DNA from: Microvirga sp. SRT01
GTDB taxonomy: Bacteria; Pseudomonadota; Alphaproteobacteria; Sphingomonadales; Sphingomonadaceae
Reading direction: 5' to 3'
Length of the DNA stretch: 64,000 nt
NCBI GenBank assembly: GCA_018139225.1
Contig: JAGSNX010000006.1
Location: forward strand, 180,056 to 244,055
Shown: piece by piece, positions 1-13,078 of the stretch
How the letters are laid out: each line of letters starts with the position of its first letter
How positions within the stretch are numbered: the first letter of the stretch is position 1
Translations under genes and position numbers: made by a program
Notes under the pieces: generated by a model
The model's input: only the letters and a program-made list of their open reading frames with translations
The model's database searches: none
What the model was told of the DNA's origin: nothing

Positions 1-419
1 CCGACCAGCAGGTCCACGGCCTCGGTCCGCCCTGTCGCGGCGGCGGGCAGGGCGGCGACCGCGACCGACCCGCCGCGCCGCTCGACCCCGCCGAAACTGA
101 CGCGGCCGGTCGTCATCCAGCCGATCGGCACCGCCCCGCCGATCGCCGCCGCGGTCCCGCCGGCCTTGACCTTGGCCGGGACCAGGGCGGCGGAGGTGCG
201 CGCCAGCAGGGTGACGCTGACGCCGGTGTCGAGGATCGCGCTGACCTTTCGTCCGTCGAGCGTCGCGTCGAACAGGATCTGGTTGCCCGGCGTCAGCGTG
301 AACGGCACCCACCGCGCCTCCGCATCCGCCGCGATCGTGACATTGCCCGCCGGCGGCTCGGCCGGAACGGGGGAGGCGAGAAGAAGGAACAGGGCCAGCA
401 CGCGGGTGGCTTTAGCCAC
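1..419 (-). CDS. Retropepsin-like aspartic protease, secreted (3' end cut by window edge)
   Basis: The reverse strand encodes a protein starting at a GTG (419) with a hydrophobic leader, AKATRVLALFLLLASPVPA, followed by a mature region that contains ILDTGVSVTLL. The D-T-G motif in this context is the active-site loop of retropepsin-like/gag-type aspartic proteases found in many alphaproteobacteria. The signal peptide points to export. The reading frame is open to position 1, so the C-terminal part lies outside the window. It starts 35 bases beyond the stop of cpaF on the same strand and may be cotranscribed with it. An internal GTG at 401 is a possible alternative start. The substrate is unknown; the family call rests on one motif plus the export signal. 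Confidence 0.6.
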   Translation of the reverse strand, partial: MAKATRVLALFLLLASPVPAEPPAGNVTIAADAEARWVPFTLTPGNQILFDATLDGRKVSAILDTGVSVTLLARTSAALVPAKVKAGGTAAAIGGAVPIGWMTTGRVSFGGVERRGGSVAVAALPAAATGRTEAVDLLV

Positions 420-454
420 TAATCGTGGTCAGGGCGAACCGCCGTGACGGTGCA

Positions 455-1993
455 CTACAGGCACGCCTCCAGATACGCCTGATCGAACCCGTACTGCTTG
501 GCCTTGTCCAGCGTGTAGGGACGCAGGCCCATCGAACGGTACTCGCCGAGGATCTTGCCGTCCGCCGACTCGTCCAGATACTCGAACTTGAACAGTTCCT
601 GCGTGACGATCACCGGGCCTTCCATGCCGATCACCTCGGTGACGTTGGTCACGCGCCGCGAACCGTCGCGCAGGCGCTTCACCTGGATGATGAGGTCGAC
701 CGAATCGGCGATCTGGCGGCTGATCGCTTCCTTCGGCACCTTGATGTCGGACATCATCACCATGTTCTCCATCCGCGCCAGCGCCTCGCGAGGGCTGTTG
801 CTGTGGAGCGTGCACATCGATCCGTCGTGGCCCGTGTTCATGGCGGCGAGCATGTCGAAACACTCGCTGCCACGGATTTCGCCCAGGATAATGCGATCCG
901 GGCGCATACGCAGCGCGTTCTTGACGAGATCGCGGATGCTGATCTCGCCCTGACCCTCCAGATTGGCAGGGCGGGTTTCCAGCGGCAGCCAGTGCGGCTG
1001 TTGCAGGCGAAGTTCGGCCGCGTCCTCGATCGTCAGCACGCGCTCGCCCGGGTCGATCATCTTCGACAGGGCGTTGAGCATCGTGGTCTTGCCCGAACCG
1101 GTACCGCCCGAAATGACGACGTTGAAGCGGCTTGCGCCCGCGATCTTCAGCGCCGTCGCCATCTTGGGCGACATGCTGCCGAAGCCCGCCATCATGTCGA
1201 TCGTGATCGGCTTGGCGGAGAATTTACGGATCGACAGCGCCGTACCGCGCAGGCTCAGCGGCGGTACGATGACGTTGACGCGGGACCCGTCCTTCAGGCG
1301 AGCGTCGGCGAGTGGCGAGGTCTGGTCGACGCGCCGGCCGACCGAGTTCACGATCCGCTGCGCGATCTGGAACAGGTGCTCCTCGTCGCGGAACTGGATC
1401 GGCGCCAGTTCCAGCTTGCCCTTGCGCTCGACATAGGTCTGCTCGGGGCCGTTGACCATGATGTCGCTGATCGACGGGTCGGCCAGCAACTCCTCGAGCG
1501 GCCCGAGGCCGAGCAGCTCGTCGACCAGCACCTTTTCCAGCGCGAACTGCTCGCGGCGGTTCAGCGTCAGCTTCAGTTCGGCCAGCACCTCGTGGATGAT
1601 CGGCCGGAATTCCTCGGCCAGCTCGTCCTTGCCCAGCGTCGCCGCCGCTTCCGGGTCGACGCGCTCCAGCAGGCGCGGCAGCACCTGTTCCTTGATCTTG
1701 TGGATGGAGGCTTCGAAGCCCTCGACCCGGCTCGATCCCGCTTCGCCGCTGGCGGCCTGACGATCGGCCAGCCGCTGCATCGCATCGGCCTGCGGCGCGG
1801 CGAAGATGGCGTCCGATTCGCCCGGCATCGGCGTCAGCATGTCGATCGACGGGAATTGCGTGCCGCCCGACAGACCGGCATCCGCTTCGGGACGGGGAGC
1901 GGGACCGCCACCCTGCATCGGGCGAGCGACTCCGAACGCGGGTCGTGCGCCCTGACCCGTTCCCATTCCGCTCCGACGTCCGAACGCACTCAT
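455..1993 (-). CDS. cpaF: CpaF/TadA-type secretion ATPase (Tad pilus assembly)
   Basis: This 512-residue protein has the organisation of the CpaF hexameric ATPase that powers Tad/Flp pilus assembly from the cytoplasmic face of the inner membrane. The N-terminal ~100 residues are low-complexity and Gly/Pro-rich. The N-terminal domain follows, with a conserved LGPLEELLADPSISDIMVN stretch, and then the RecA-like core with Walker A GGTGSGKTTMLN (about residue 300), the ILGEIRG box and the MNTGHDGSMCTLHSN motif. A GAGG Shine-Dalgarno lies 7 bases before the ATG. No other tad/cpa gene is visible, so the rest of the cluster should lie elsewhere, possibly to the left of the window. The family assignment is secure. 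Confidence 0.93.
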   Translation of the reverse strand: MSAFGRRSGMGTGQGARPAFGVARPMQGGGPAPRPEADAGLSGGTQFPSIDMLTPMPGESDAIFAAPQADAMQRLADRQAASGEAGSSRVEGFEASIHKIKEQVLPRLLERVDPEAAATLGKDELAEEFRPIIHEVLAELKLTLNRREQFALEKVLVDELLGLGPLEELLADPSISDIMVNGPEQTYVERKGKLELAPIQFRDEEHLFQIAQRIVNSVGRRVDQTSPLADARLKDGSRVNVIVPPLSLRGTALSIRKFSAKPITIDMMAGFGSMSPKMATALKIAGASRFNVVISGGTGSGKTTMLNALSKMIDPGERVLTIEDAAELRLQQPHWLPLETRPANLEGQGEISIRDLVKNALRMRPDRIILGEIRGSECFDMLAAMNTGHDGSMCTLHSNSPREALARMENMVMMSDIKVPKEAISRQIADSVDLIIQVKRLRDGSRRVTNVTEVIGMEGPVIVTQELFKFEYLDESADGKILGEYRSMGLRPYTLDKAKQYGFDQAYLEACL

Positions 1994-2118
1994 ACCGGGA
2001 CCTCAATCTGTTCGCGTCCCGGACTAATCGGCAAGGTTTTACATTTGCCTAACCAAACCCGCTTTGCCGCCGCCGGGATTTGCGGCAGCATCGACGCTTC
2101 GGGGACTAGGGAATGACG

Positions 2119-3708
2119 ATGACACGCGGGATGATGCTGGGTTCGCTAGCCTTGGCTTTGGCGATGGTCGCGGCCCCTGCGGCGGCGCAGGATGCGACAC
2201 CCGTTACGATTCCGGTAACCCTGTCGCCGACGATTCAGGGGCCGCAGTCAGGTCGGCTGATCGTCTTCGCCAAGCGCGTGGAGCCCGGCGCGAAGGCGGA
2301 CGAGGCGATCGACACGTCACCATTCGAGCCGTCCGGCACCGCCATCGCCGCGCGCGAGACGACGCGGTGGACCGCGGGCCAGACCGCGCAGGTCGACGGG
2401 GAGGCGGACGCCTTTCCTGCGCCATTCTCGACCCTGCCGCCCGGAACGTACCGGTTCCAGGCGGTGCTCGATCGCAACCACAACTATAACTATCGCGGTC
2501 GCGATGCCGGCGATCTCGTGTCGCCGATCGTCGAGGCGGCGCTGCCCGGTCGCGCGCCGGTCCTGACGCTGGCGACGGAGATCCCGGCCAAGACGACGGA
2601 ACAGGCGCTCGCCCAGATCCCCGATGTCGCCATGCGCGATCGGCTGCGCGCCAATCTGGCGAAGGTGCAGCCCGTCGAATTCGTCAGCCCGACGATGACC
2701 CGGTTCCGGGGGCAGCCGACCGCGATCCGTGGCTGGGTGGCGTTGCCGCCAGGCTATGGGGCCGATGGCCAGACCTATCCGACCGTCTATTCGACCGGCG
2801 GCTTCGGCAGCACGCTGATGAGCGCGCAGGGGCAGGCGGCCGGCATGAGCGGGAAGATGGCATCGGGCGCGGCCCCGCCGATGATCTGGGTGATCCTCGA
2901 CGAAAGCTCCCCCACCGGCACGCACGAGTTCGCTGACTCGGCGAACAACGGCCCGTGGGGTCAGGCGCTCACGGAGGAGTTCATCCCTTGGATCGAGGGC
3001 CGCTACGCGATGGATGCGCGCGCCGGCTCGCGGTTCCTGACGGGCCATTCGTCGGGCGGCTGGGCCAGCCTGTGGCTGCAGGTCCGCTATCCGAAGATGT
3101 TCGGCGGCACCTGGCCCACCTCACCGGACCCCAGCGACTTCCACGACTTCACCAACGTCGACATCTATGCGGCGAAGGCCAACGCCTATCGCGATACTGC
3201 CGGACAGCCGATTCCGGTCGCGCGGGAGAAGGGCAAGGTCATCGCCACACAGCAGCAGTTCGCCGCGATCGAACAGGTGCTCGGCCCCGTGGGCGGGCAG
3301 TTCGCGTCGTTCGACTGGGTGTTCTCCCCCAAGGGCCCGGACGGGAAGCCGATCTCGCTGTTCGACCGCGCGACCGGCGATGTCGATCCCGCGGTAGCCA
3401 CCCATTGGCGCGACCACTACGACATCGCGCATATCGTCGCGCGCGACTGGCCGACGTTAAGATCGGACCTCGACGGCAAGATCCACCTCATCGTCGGCAC
3501 CGCCGACACCTTCTATCTCGACGGCCCGGCCCGCCGTCTACAGGCCGTGTTCGAGCGGCTGGGCGCGCATCAGAGCTTCACCTACGTCCCCGATCGCACG
3601 CATTTCGACCTGTTCCACAAGGGCAAGGACAATACCGGCCTGCTCGACGACATCGCGTGGCAGATGTACCGGTCGGCGCGTCCCGCCACGACGCTGAAGC
3701 CGCGCTGA
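2119..3708 (+). CDS. Secreted alpha/beta-hydrolase fold esterase
   Basis: A 529-residue exported protein. The N terminus (MTRGMMLGSLALALAMVAAP...AAAQ) is a Sec signal peptide. The nucleophile elbow GHSSGGWASLW (about residue 300) gives the G-x-S-x-G of serine esterases of the putative-esterase (enterochelin esterase-like/esterase D) family. A His near the C terminus in DRTHFDLFHKG is a good candidate for the catalytic base, and the N-terminal ~170 residues form a separate beta-rich domain. The ATG at 2119 is preferred because AGGGA lies 6 bases upstream; the ATG at 2113 abuts that site. The gene is divergent from cpaF and only 4 bases ahead of the next gene, so the two are probably cotranscribed. 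The substrate cannot be told from sequence. Confidence 0.8.
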   Translation: MTRGMMLGSLALALAMVAAPAAAQDATPVTIPVTLSPTIQGPQSGRLIVFAKRVEPGAKADEAIDTSPFEPSGTAIAARETTRWTAGQTAQVDGEADAFPAPFSTLPPGTYRFQAVLDRNHNYNYRGRDAGDLVSPIVEAALPGRAPVLTLATEIPAKTTEQALAQIPDVAMRDRLRANLAKVQPVEFVSPTMTRFRGQPTAIRGWVALPPGYGADGQTYPTVYSTGGFGSTLMSAQGQAAGMSGKMASGAAPPMIWVILDESSPTGTHEFADSANNGPWGQALTEEFIPWIEGRYAMDARAGSRFLTGHSSGGWASLWLQVRYPKMFGGTWPTSPDPSDFHDFTNVDIYAAKANAYRDTAGQPIPVAREKGKVIATQQQFAAIEQVLGPVGGQFASFDWVFSPKGPDGKPISLFDRATGDVDPAVATHWRDHYDIAHIVARDWPTLRSDLDGKIHLIVGTADTFYLDGPARRLQAVFERLGAHQSFTYVPDRTHFDLFHKGKDNTGLLDDIAWQMYRSARPATTLKPR

Positions 3709-3712
3709 GCCG

Positions 3713-5230
3713 ATGCTGTCTTTCAGGTACCGGATCGCCGCCGCTGCGGCGCTGCTGGCATCGACGGCCACGCAGGCCGAATGGCGGCAGGCGAAGGGCA
3801 GGCATTTCGTCGTTTATGCCGATGCCACCGAGGACCAGATTCGCGAATCGGCGACGCGGCTGGAGCAGCTGGACGCGCTGATGCGGCTGATCAGCGCCAC
3901 GCCCAAGGAACTGGACGAGGGCGCCAACGTCGTCACCGTCTATACCGTCCGCAACGAGGATGCGATCCGTAAGCTGATGGGGCGGGGCGGCCAGAACGTC
4001 GCCGGCTTCTACCTGCCGCGTGTCAGCGGGTCCGTCGCCTACACACCCGCCGCGACCAGTGCCGACGACTTCTCGCCGCAACTGGTGCTGTTCCACGAAT
4101 ATGGCCACCACTTCCTGCTCGGCAATTACGCGGCCCCGTATCCGGCGTGGTTCTCCGAAGGCTATGCCGAGTACATGGCGACGACGAAGTTCGACGCCAC
4201 CGACGTCCGCTTCGGCGTGCCCGCACAGCACCGCGTCTACGGCCTTGCTTACGCCATGCCGGTCAAGCGCCTGTTCGATGGCCGCGATACGATCCGCGGA
4301 CCGCAGGAGATGGATGCGATGTATGGGCGGGGTTGGTTGCTCACGCACATGATCGTGTCCGACCCCGCGATGGCGGGCCGGTTCAACGCCTATCTCGACA
4401 AGCTGTCCGCCGGCGTGCCCAGCGTCGAGGCCGCGACGCAGGCGTTCGGCAAGCTGTCCGACTTCAACCGCACGGTCGATGCTTATCTCAGCCGCAACAA
4501 GTTCGTCGTGAAGCAGATGGCGCGGTCGCGGCTGCCGATCGCGCCGATCGCGATCCGCACGCTGACGGCGGGAGAGGCGGCGATGATCGGGTTTCGGATG
4601 CGATCCGACCGCGGCGTCGACGAGAAACAGGCCAAGGCGCTGCTGGCGCAGGCCGCGCCGGTTGCCGCCGCTCATCCGAACGATGCCGTCGCGCAAGGAT
4701 GGCTCGCCGAGATCGCCTACGACGCCAAGCAGGACGATCTGGCCGAGGCGGCGGCGGATCGTGCGATCGCCGCCGACCCGAAGTCGGCACAGGCGCTGCT
4801 GTACAAGGCGCGGGTTCACCTTCGCCGGGCCATCGTCGCGAAAGCAGAGCCGGATGCGGCGGCGTGGAAGGAGGCGCGAAGCTGGATCGTCCGGGCGAAC
4901 AAGGTCGACACCAACGACGCCGACGCGCTGATGCTCTACTATGAAAGCTTCGCGATGGCCGGTGCGCCGCCGACCAGGTCGGCGATCCTCGGCCTGAAGC
5001 GCGCGACGCAGCTGGTGCCGCAGGACGGCTCGCTGCGCTGGCGCGCGGCGCGGCAGTTCCTGCTCGACGGGGATGTCGCCGAGGCGAAGATGCTGCTCCG
5101 CCCGCTGGCCTTCGATCCGCACGCCGCGCCCGACAACCCGGCGGCGAAGCTCGTCGCGCTGCTCGATGGCGGCGCGAAGGGCCCCGATGCCATTGCGACG
5201 CTGGAGGCGCAGGCGAAGGCGCCGAACTGA
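3713..5230 (+). CDS. Secreted gluzincin-like metallopeptidase with C-terminal TPR repeats
   Basis: A 505-residue protein with a signal peptide (LSFRYRIAAAAALLASTATQA). The central part contains HEYGHHFLLGN, a zinc-binding HExxH, followed by PAWFSEGYAEY, whose Glu is the expected third ligand of gluzincin (peptidase MA-like/DUF1570-type) enzymes. The C-terminal half (about residues 310-480) contains helical repeats such as DDLAEAAADRAIAADPKSAQALLYKA, which read as tetratricopeptide repeats. It follows the esterase by 4 bases, so coupled expression in the periplasm or outer envelope is likely. No substrate can be inferred. Confidence in the metallopeptidase call is good because both zinc motifs are present at correct spacing. 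Confidence 0.75.
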   Translation: MLSFRYRIAAAAALLASTATQAEWRQAKGRHFVVYADATEDQIRESATRLEQLDALMRLISATPKELDEGANVVTVYTVRNEDAIRKLMGRGGQNVAGFYLPRVSGSVAYTPAATSADDFSPQLVLFHEYGHHFLLGNYAAPYPAWFSEGYAEYMATTKFDATDVRFGVPAQHRVYGLAYAMPVKRLFDGRDTIRGPQEMDAMYGRGWLLTHMIVSDPAMAGRFNAYLDKLSAGVPSVEAATQAFGKLSDFNRTVDAYLSRNKFVVKQMARSRLPIAPIAIRTLTAGEAAMIGFRMRSDRGVDEKQAKALLAQAAPVAAAHPNDAVAQGWLAEIAYDAKQDDLAEAAADRAIAADPKSAQALLYKARVHLRRAIVAKAEPDAAAWKEARSWIVRANKVDTNDADALMLYYESFAMAGAPPTRSAILGLKRATQLVPQDGSLRWRAARQFLLDGDVAEAKMLLRPLAFDPHAAPDNPAAKLVALLDGGAKGPDAIATLEAQAKAPN

Positions 5231-5290
5231 CCGTTGCTCGCTCCTTTTACGGGATCGTTGCGAACTGGCTCCACTCGAGCAACACACAGC

Positions 5291-5385
5291 CACCACCCCG
5301 GCGAAAGCCAGGGTCCTGTTGGGCAACGTCCTCGATCGATTACCACTGGCATCACAACTGAGCCCCGGCCTTCGCCGGGGTGGTA
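5291..5385. repeat. Inverted repeat of the CACCCCGGCGAA type between convergent genes
   Basis: The left arm near 5291-5315 (CACCCCGGCGAAAGCC core) is complementary to the right arm near 5361-5385 (CTTCGCCGGGGTGG). A weaker outer pairing (ATCGTTGC near 5254 with GCAACGAT near 5398) may extend the stem. The element lies between two converging genes and could fold into a terminator-like hairpin. The same core recurs in shorter form between atpA and atpG. Confidence 0.7.
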
Positions 5386-5483
5386 GAGGAGGGTTTTGCA
5401 ACGATCTCCTTCCAGAAGAGAGTGATGGTGGGGTAGAAGCTTGGCTATTCGTTCGCGGTGACGCCGTACAGCGCGCCCGGATG

Positions 5484-6512
5484 TCACAGTGGCCCGCGCT
5501 CCCGCTCCAGCAAGACCCGCTTCCGCTCTGGTCCATAGGCGTAGCCGCCCACCGACCCGTCCCGCTTCGTCACGCGGTGACACGGCACCACCACCGCGAC
5601 CCCGTTCGCCCCGCACGCCGTGCCCGCCGCGCGGACCGCGCCCGGCCGCCCGGCCATCGCCGCCAGTTCTGCGTAGCTGACCGTCTCCCCCTTCGGGATC
5701 GTGCGCAGCGCGCGCCAGACCGCCTCCTGAAACGCGGTGCCGCGCACGTCGAGCGGCAGGTCGGCGGCGCCGGCGGGCTGCTCCACCTCCGCCACGACAC
5801 GCGCCGCGAGGTCGGCCAGCGCCGCGTCGCCCGCGATCACGTCGGCGGCGGGGAAACGTGCCCGCAGCGCCGCCTCGTCCTCGTCGAACGCGACGCGGCA
5901 CAGGCCCTTGGCGGTGGCCGCGATCATCAGCGGCCCGAGCGTGGTCGGCACTACCGTCCAGCGGATCGTCGCCCCCGCACCGCCCCGGACCCACACGCTG
6001 GGCATCATGCCCAGCCGCGGCGCGGCAGTATCGTAGAAGCGGCTGGCGGCATTGTAGCCCGCCCCGTAGATCGCGTCCGTCACGTTCTCCTCCCTCGACA
6101 GCGCTTTGACCGCGCGTTCCTCGCGCCGCGCCCGCGTATAGGCGGCGGGGCTCAACCCCGTGGCGCGCGTGAACAGTCGCTGGAAGTGATGTGGCGCATA
6201 GCCGACCCGCGCCGCCAGTTCTGCCAGCGGTATCGCGACACCGCCGTTCAGCAGTTCCGCCGCCGCCGCCACGGCCAGCCGATCGCGGCCGATGCTGTCG
6301 GGCGTGCATCGCAGGCAGGCGCGAAAGCCCGCCGCCCGTGCCGCCGCGCCGTCCGCATAGAAGCCGACATTCTCGCGCCGCGGATGCCGGGCGGGACAGC
6401 TCGGCTTGCAGTAGATGCCGGTGGTCCGCACGCCCACGACGAAGCATCCATCGGCGGTGCGGTCGCGGGCGGCGAAGGCGGCCCAGGCGCTCTCGGGATC
6501 GATGCTGTCCAT
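5484..6512 (-). CDS. ada: Bifunctional Ada: methylphosphotriester acceptor, AraC regulator, O6-methylguanine methyltransferase
   Basis: A 342-residue protein with all three parts of Ada. The N-terminal domain has the zinc/acceptor cysteine cluster (YCKPSCPARHP, then ACLRCTPD). An AraC-type helix-turn-helix follows (LAARVGYAPHHFQRLFTRATG). The C-terminal methyltransferase contains the active-site VVPCHRV with IPKGETVSYAELA upstream. It repairs alkylated DNA by suicide transfer and, once methylated on the N-terminal cysteine, activates alkylation-response genes. The start at MDSIDPESAW (6512) gives the normal family length. No partner alkB or alkA is adjacent. The 50-base gap to the upstream gene on the same strand leaves cotranscription open. 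Confidence 0.93.
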   Translation of the reverse strand: MDSIDPESAWAAFAARDRTADGCFVVGVRTTGIYCKPSCPARHPRRENVGFYADGAAARAAGFRACLRCTPDSIGRDRLAVAAAAELLNGGVAIPLAELAARVGYAPHHFQRLFTRATGLSPAAYTRARREERAVKALSREENVTDAIYGAGYNAASRFYDTAAPRLGMMPSVWVRGGAGATIRWTVVPTTLGPLMIAATAKGLCRVAFDEDEAALRARFPAADVIAGDAALADLAARVVAEVEQPAGAADLPLDVRGTAFQEAVWRALRTIPKGETVSYAELAAMAGRPGAVRAAGTACGANGVAVVVPCHRVTKRDGSVGGYAYGPERKRVLLERERGPL

Positions 6513-6562
6513 ACCGGTCGATCTACGCGCTTCGTCCGCCGACCGCATCCCGCCGCTTGCGA

Positions 6563-7489
6563 TCAAAACCGGGCTTCGCTCCGCGCTCGCTTGACGTCTG
6601 CCATCTGGCGCTCGCCGGCGACCAGCCGCTCGACCCGGCGCAACCCCTTCTGCGCGTCGTCCGCATCGCCGGGTATCCACGTCGCGACGCTGGCATAGCC
6701 GGCCTGCGCCTGCGCGAAGTCGCCGCGCGACTCTGCGCACAGCGCCACATTGAAGCGGGTGGAGGGATGCGGCGCCCGCGCCTCGATCGCCGCGAACGCG
6801 TCGCAGGCCGCACGGACATCGGTCTTCGTCCACGCCACCGCTGCCTTGAATGCCGCGGCGTCCGCCTTGCTCATGCCGTCGCGACCCTCGCGGATGCGGG
6901 GCGTCCAGCTTTCTCGGTGCGGGGCGATGTCGACGCGGACCTGCGCAGCCACCGCGTTCAGCATCCGGTCGACCGTCGATCCGACATCCGACAGCGTCCC
7001 CGAATCCTCGCACGCCTCGTCGCTCGCCTCCTGCGCCATCGGGCGGGCGAACAGCACGCGGTCGTCCCGCCGCCGCACCAGCCGCCAGTCGCCGTGCAGC
7101 GCCACGCTCCGTCGCAGGCATTCGACGACATAGCGTTCGTGGCGCACGCATTCCTTCTTCACCTTCTCGGCACAGCGCTTGCGCGTTTCCGTGTAGCTGC
7201 TCTCGGAAATATCGACACTCGCCTGACCGTCGATCACGCCTTCCGCAGCTGCGGGGCGGGCGACGAGATCGAAGAAGGGGCGCGGTTCGTCGTCCGCCTG
7301 CGCCAGCCGCGCGCCGATCGCGCCGGCAACGGCGTCCCCGTCCGGCCCGCCGAAGCGCGCGACCGCGATCGTTCGCAACAGCGGTGCCTCGGACGTCGTC
7401 GCTGGCAGCATGCCGGTGACCCGGATCGTCTCCGCCGTTGTGGGCGTCGAAAGCGTCATCACTACTGTCGCCGCCCGCCAGCCCCGCAT
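6563..7489 (-). CDS. Secreted protein of unknown function
   Basis: A 308-residue protein that I do not recognise. The start at 7489 (MRGWRAATVVMTLSTPTTAET) has GGAGAG 5 bases upstream and gives a short export signal. The mature part has a Cys-rich central stretch (RKRCAEKVKKECVRHERYVVECLRR), a feature of periplasmic proteins with disulfides. The C-terminal ~110 residues look like one or two TPR-like helical hairpins (AFKAAVAWTKTDVRAACDAF; FNVALCAESRGDFAQAQAGYAS). It is divergent from the ATP synthase operon, with 194 bases between the two starts, so that interval should hold both promoters. Confidence 0.6.
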   Translation of the reverse strand: MRGWRAATVVMTLSTPTTAETIRVTGMLPATTSEAPLLRTIAVARFGGPDGDAVAGAIGARLAQADDEPRPFFDLVARPAAAEGVIDGQASVDISESSYTETRKRCAEKVKKECVRHERYVVECLRRSVALHGDWRLVRRRDDRVLFARPMAQEASDEACEDSGTLSDVGSTVDRMLNAVAAQVRVDIAPHRESWTPRIREGRDGMSKADAAAFKAAVAWTKTDVRAACDAFAAIEARAPHPSTRFNVALCAESRGDFAQAQAGYASVATWIPGDADDAQKGLRRVERLVAGERQMADVKRARSEARF

Positions 7490-7683
7490 CGTCACTCTCC
7501 GTTTCGCTGCTGGTACGATAGCCGCGGCGGCTGAACGGTGGCTGGCCGCAGCCACCGTTCGGCCCGCATGGCTTGCACAATCGCGGACCTCATGCTAGCC
7601 GCCCGCCAGCCCTTCGGAGGCGCGTTTTGCGCGCCCCGTGGTGTTGGGCATCATCCGTTACGGCGACGAGGAATTCCAGGTCC

Positions 7684-9788
<2,105 letters not shown>

Positions 9789-9799
9789 TCGCTCGATGT

Positions 9800-9852
9800 G
9801 CTCCCGTGAAGACGGGAGCCCAGTACTGGGTCCCCGCCTTCGCTGGGACCCA
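9800..9852 (+). repeat. Two hairpins between atpA and atpG
   Basis: Hairpin one (9800-9819) pairs GCTCCCGT with ACGGGAGC around a GAAG loop. Hairpin two (9827-9852) pairs TGGGTCCC with GGGACCCA around a 10-base loop and shares its core with the CACCCCGGCGAA repeat family. No U-run follows, so these are not intrinsic terminators. They could act as mRNA processing or stability elements inside the operon. Confidence 0.7.
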
Positions 9853-9864
9853 TGAAGGATAACG

Positions 9865-12259
<2,395 letters not shown>

Positions 12260-12268
12260 CCGACGACC

Positions 12269-12350
12269 GGCTCCTCCCGCTGCGGGAGGAGCCTGTTCCA
12301 CCGGCTACGCTCCCCTGCAAAAGGCTCTCCCCCGGCTGCGGGAGGGGAGA
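12269..12350 (+). repeat. Two GC-rich palindromes between atpD and atpC
   Basis: The first (12269-12293) has perfect 12-base arms, GGCTCCTCCCGC and GCGGGAGGAGCC, separated by one base. The second (about 12325-12349) is an imperfect CTCTCCCCCG / CGGGAGGGGAG hairpin. Both resemble the CTCCCC-type palindromes seen near 29.6, 30.6 and 34.5 kb. No U-run follows either. Confidence 0.7.
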
Positions 12351-12362
12351 AGGTAACAGACC

Positions 12363-12614
12363 ATGCTGCACTTCGAACTCGTCACCCCCGAAAAGCTCGT
12401 CCGGTCGGAGGAGGTCCATATGGTCGTCGTCCCCGGCACCGAGGGCGATTTCGGCGTGCTGGAGGGGCATGCGCCCTTCATGTCCACCGTGCGCGACGGA
12501 GCGATCCAGGTCTATCGCACCGCCGGCGGAGCGCCCGAGACGATCGCGATTCAGGGCGGCTTCGCAGAGGTCAACGACAAGGGACTGACGGTCCTCGCCG
12601 AACACGCAGGCTGA
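12363..12614 (+). CDS. atpC: ATP synthase F1 epsilon subunit, short form
   Basis: An 83-residue epsilon subunit. It contains the whole N-terminal beta-sandwich that binds gamma ([60 protein letters not shown]) but stops before the C-terminal helical hairpin that in E. coli brings the protein to about 139 residues. That hairpin is the part that inhibits ATP hydrolysis. The truncation is at the domain border with no visible remnant downstream, and short epsilon subunits are known in alphaproteobacteria, so this is probably the native form. It is the last gene of the operon. Confidence 0.92.
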   Translation: MLHFELVTPEKLVRSEEVHMVVVPGTEGDFGVLEGHAPFMSTVRDGAIQVYRTAGGAPETIAIQGGFAEVNDKGLTVLAEHAG

Positions 12615-13078
12615 TCCGAGCGGCCCAGTCGCGGCGGGCTTTTCCCGGCATCCACGGTACAGCGTCTCTACCGCCTTGGTGCCGGTTTCGCTTCGAAGCG
12701 CGACGACAGGACGTTGATTTACCACGCCCGTTTGGCCCGATCCTGCCGAAGAGCATAAGTCTCACCTGTGCTTCGACGGGTTTGGCTCGAACGGTTCAAG
12801 CTGGTGTCATCACGCTCTGAGTCCCTCGTCGGAGATCGAAGACGAGGTAGTTTTCGCGTCCTTATTGCTGGTGCAGAGGCCCACGCCGATCCTCCACCAG
12901 AGGGTTCGTTACAGACCTCTTCTGCGGTCCCGCCTTCGCCAATGTAATGACGCGATGGCAGGCAGCGGAGTTATTTCGCAACGACCTTTCAAGCCGAGGG
13001 AGCAACAGCTCCGTCGTCCGGCGACAGACTCAAACGCTAACGGCTCGTGTCGCCGGGACGAGCCCCTCGGAGGACCCG
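12615..13078. other. Gene-free interval after the ATP synthase operon
   Basis: These 464 bases lie between atpC and the convergent 3' end of the LpoA-like gene. No reading frame here resembles a known protein, no tRNA-like fold was seen, and no clear intrinsic terminator was found. Confidence 0.5.

Noticed and set aside
425..2116. Long forward-strand open frame opposite cpaF
   Set aside because: It is an antisense shadow in a GC-rich gene; the reverse strand encodes a full CpaF with all motifs.
5291..5385. CRISPR-like repeats
   Set aside because: Each repeat family occurs as isolated palindromes between genes, not as regularly spaced direct repeats with unique spacers.
12615..13078. Possible tRNA after atpC, because of a GGTTCAAGC stretch
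   Set aside because: No acceptor stem, anticodon stem or CCA-type end can be built around it.
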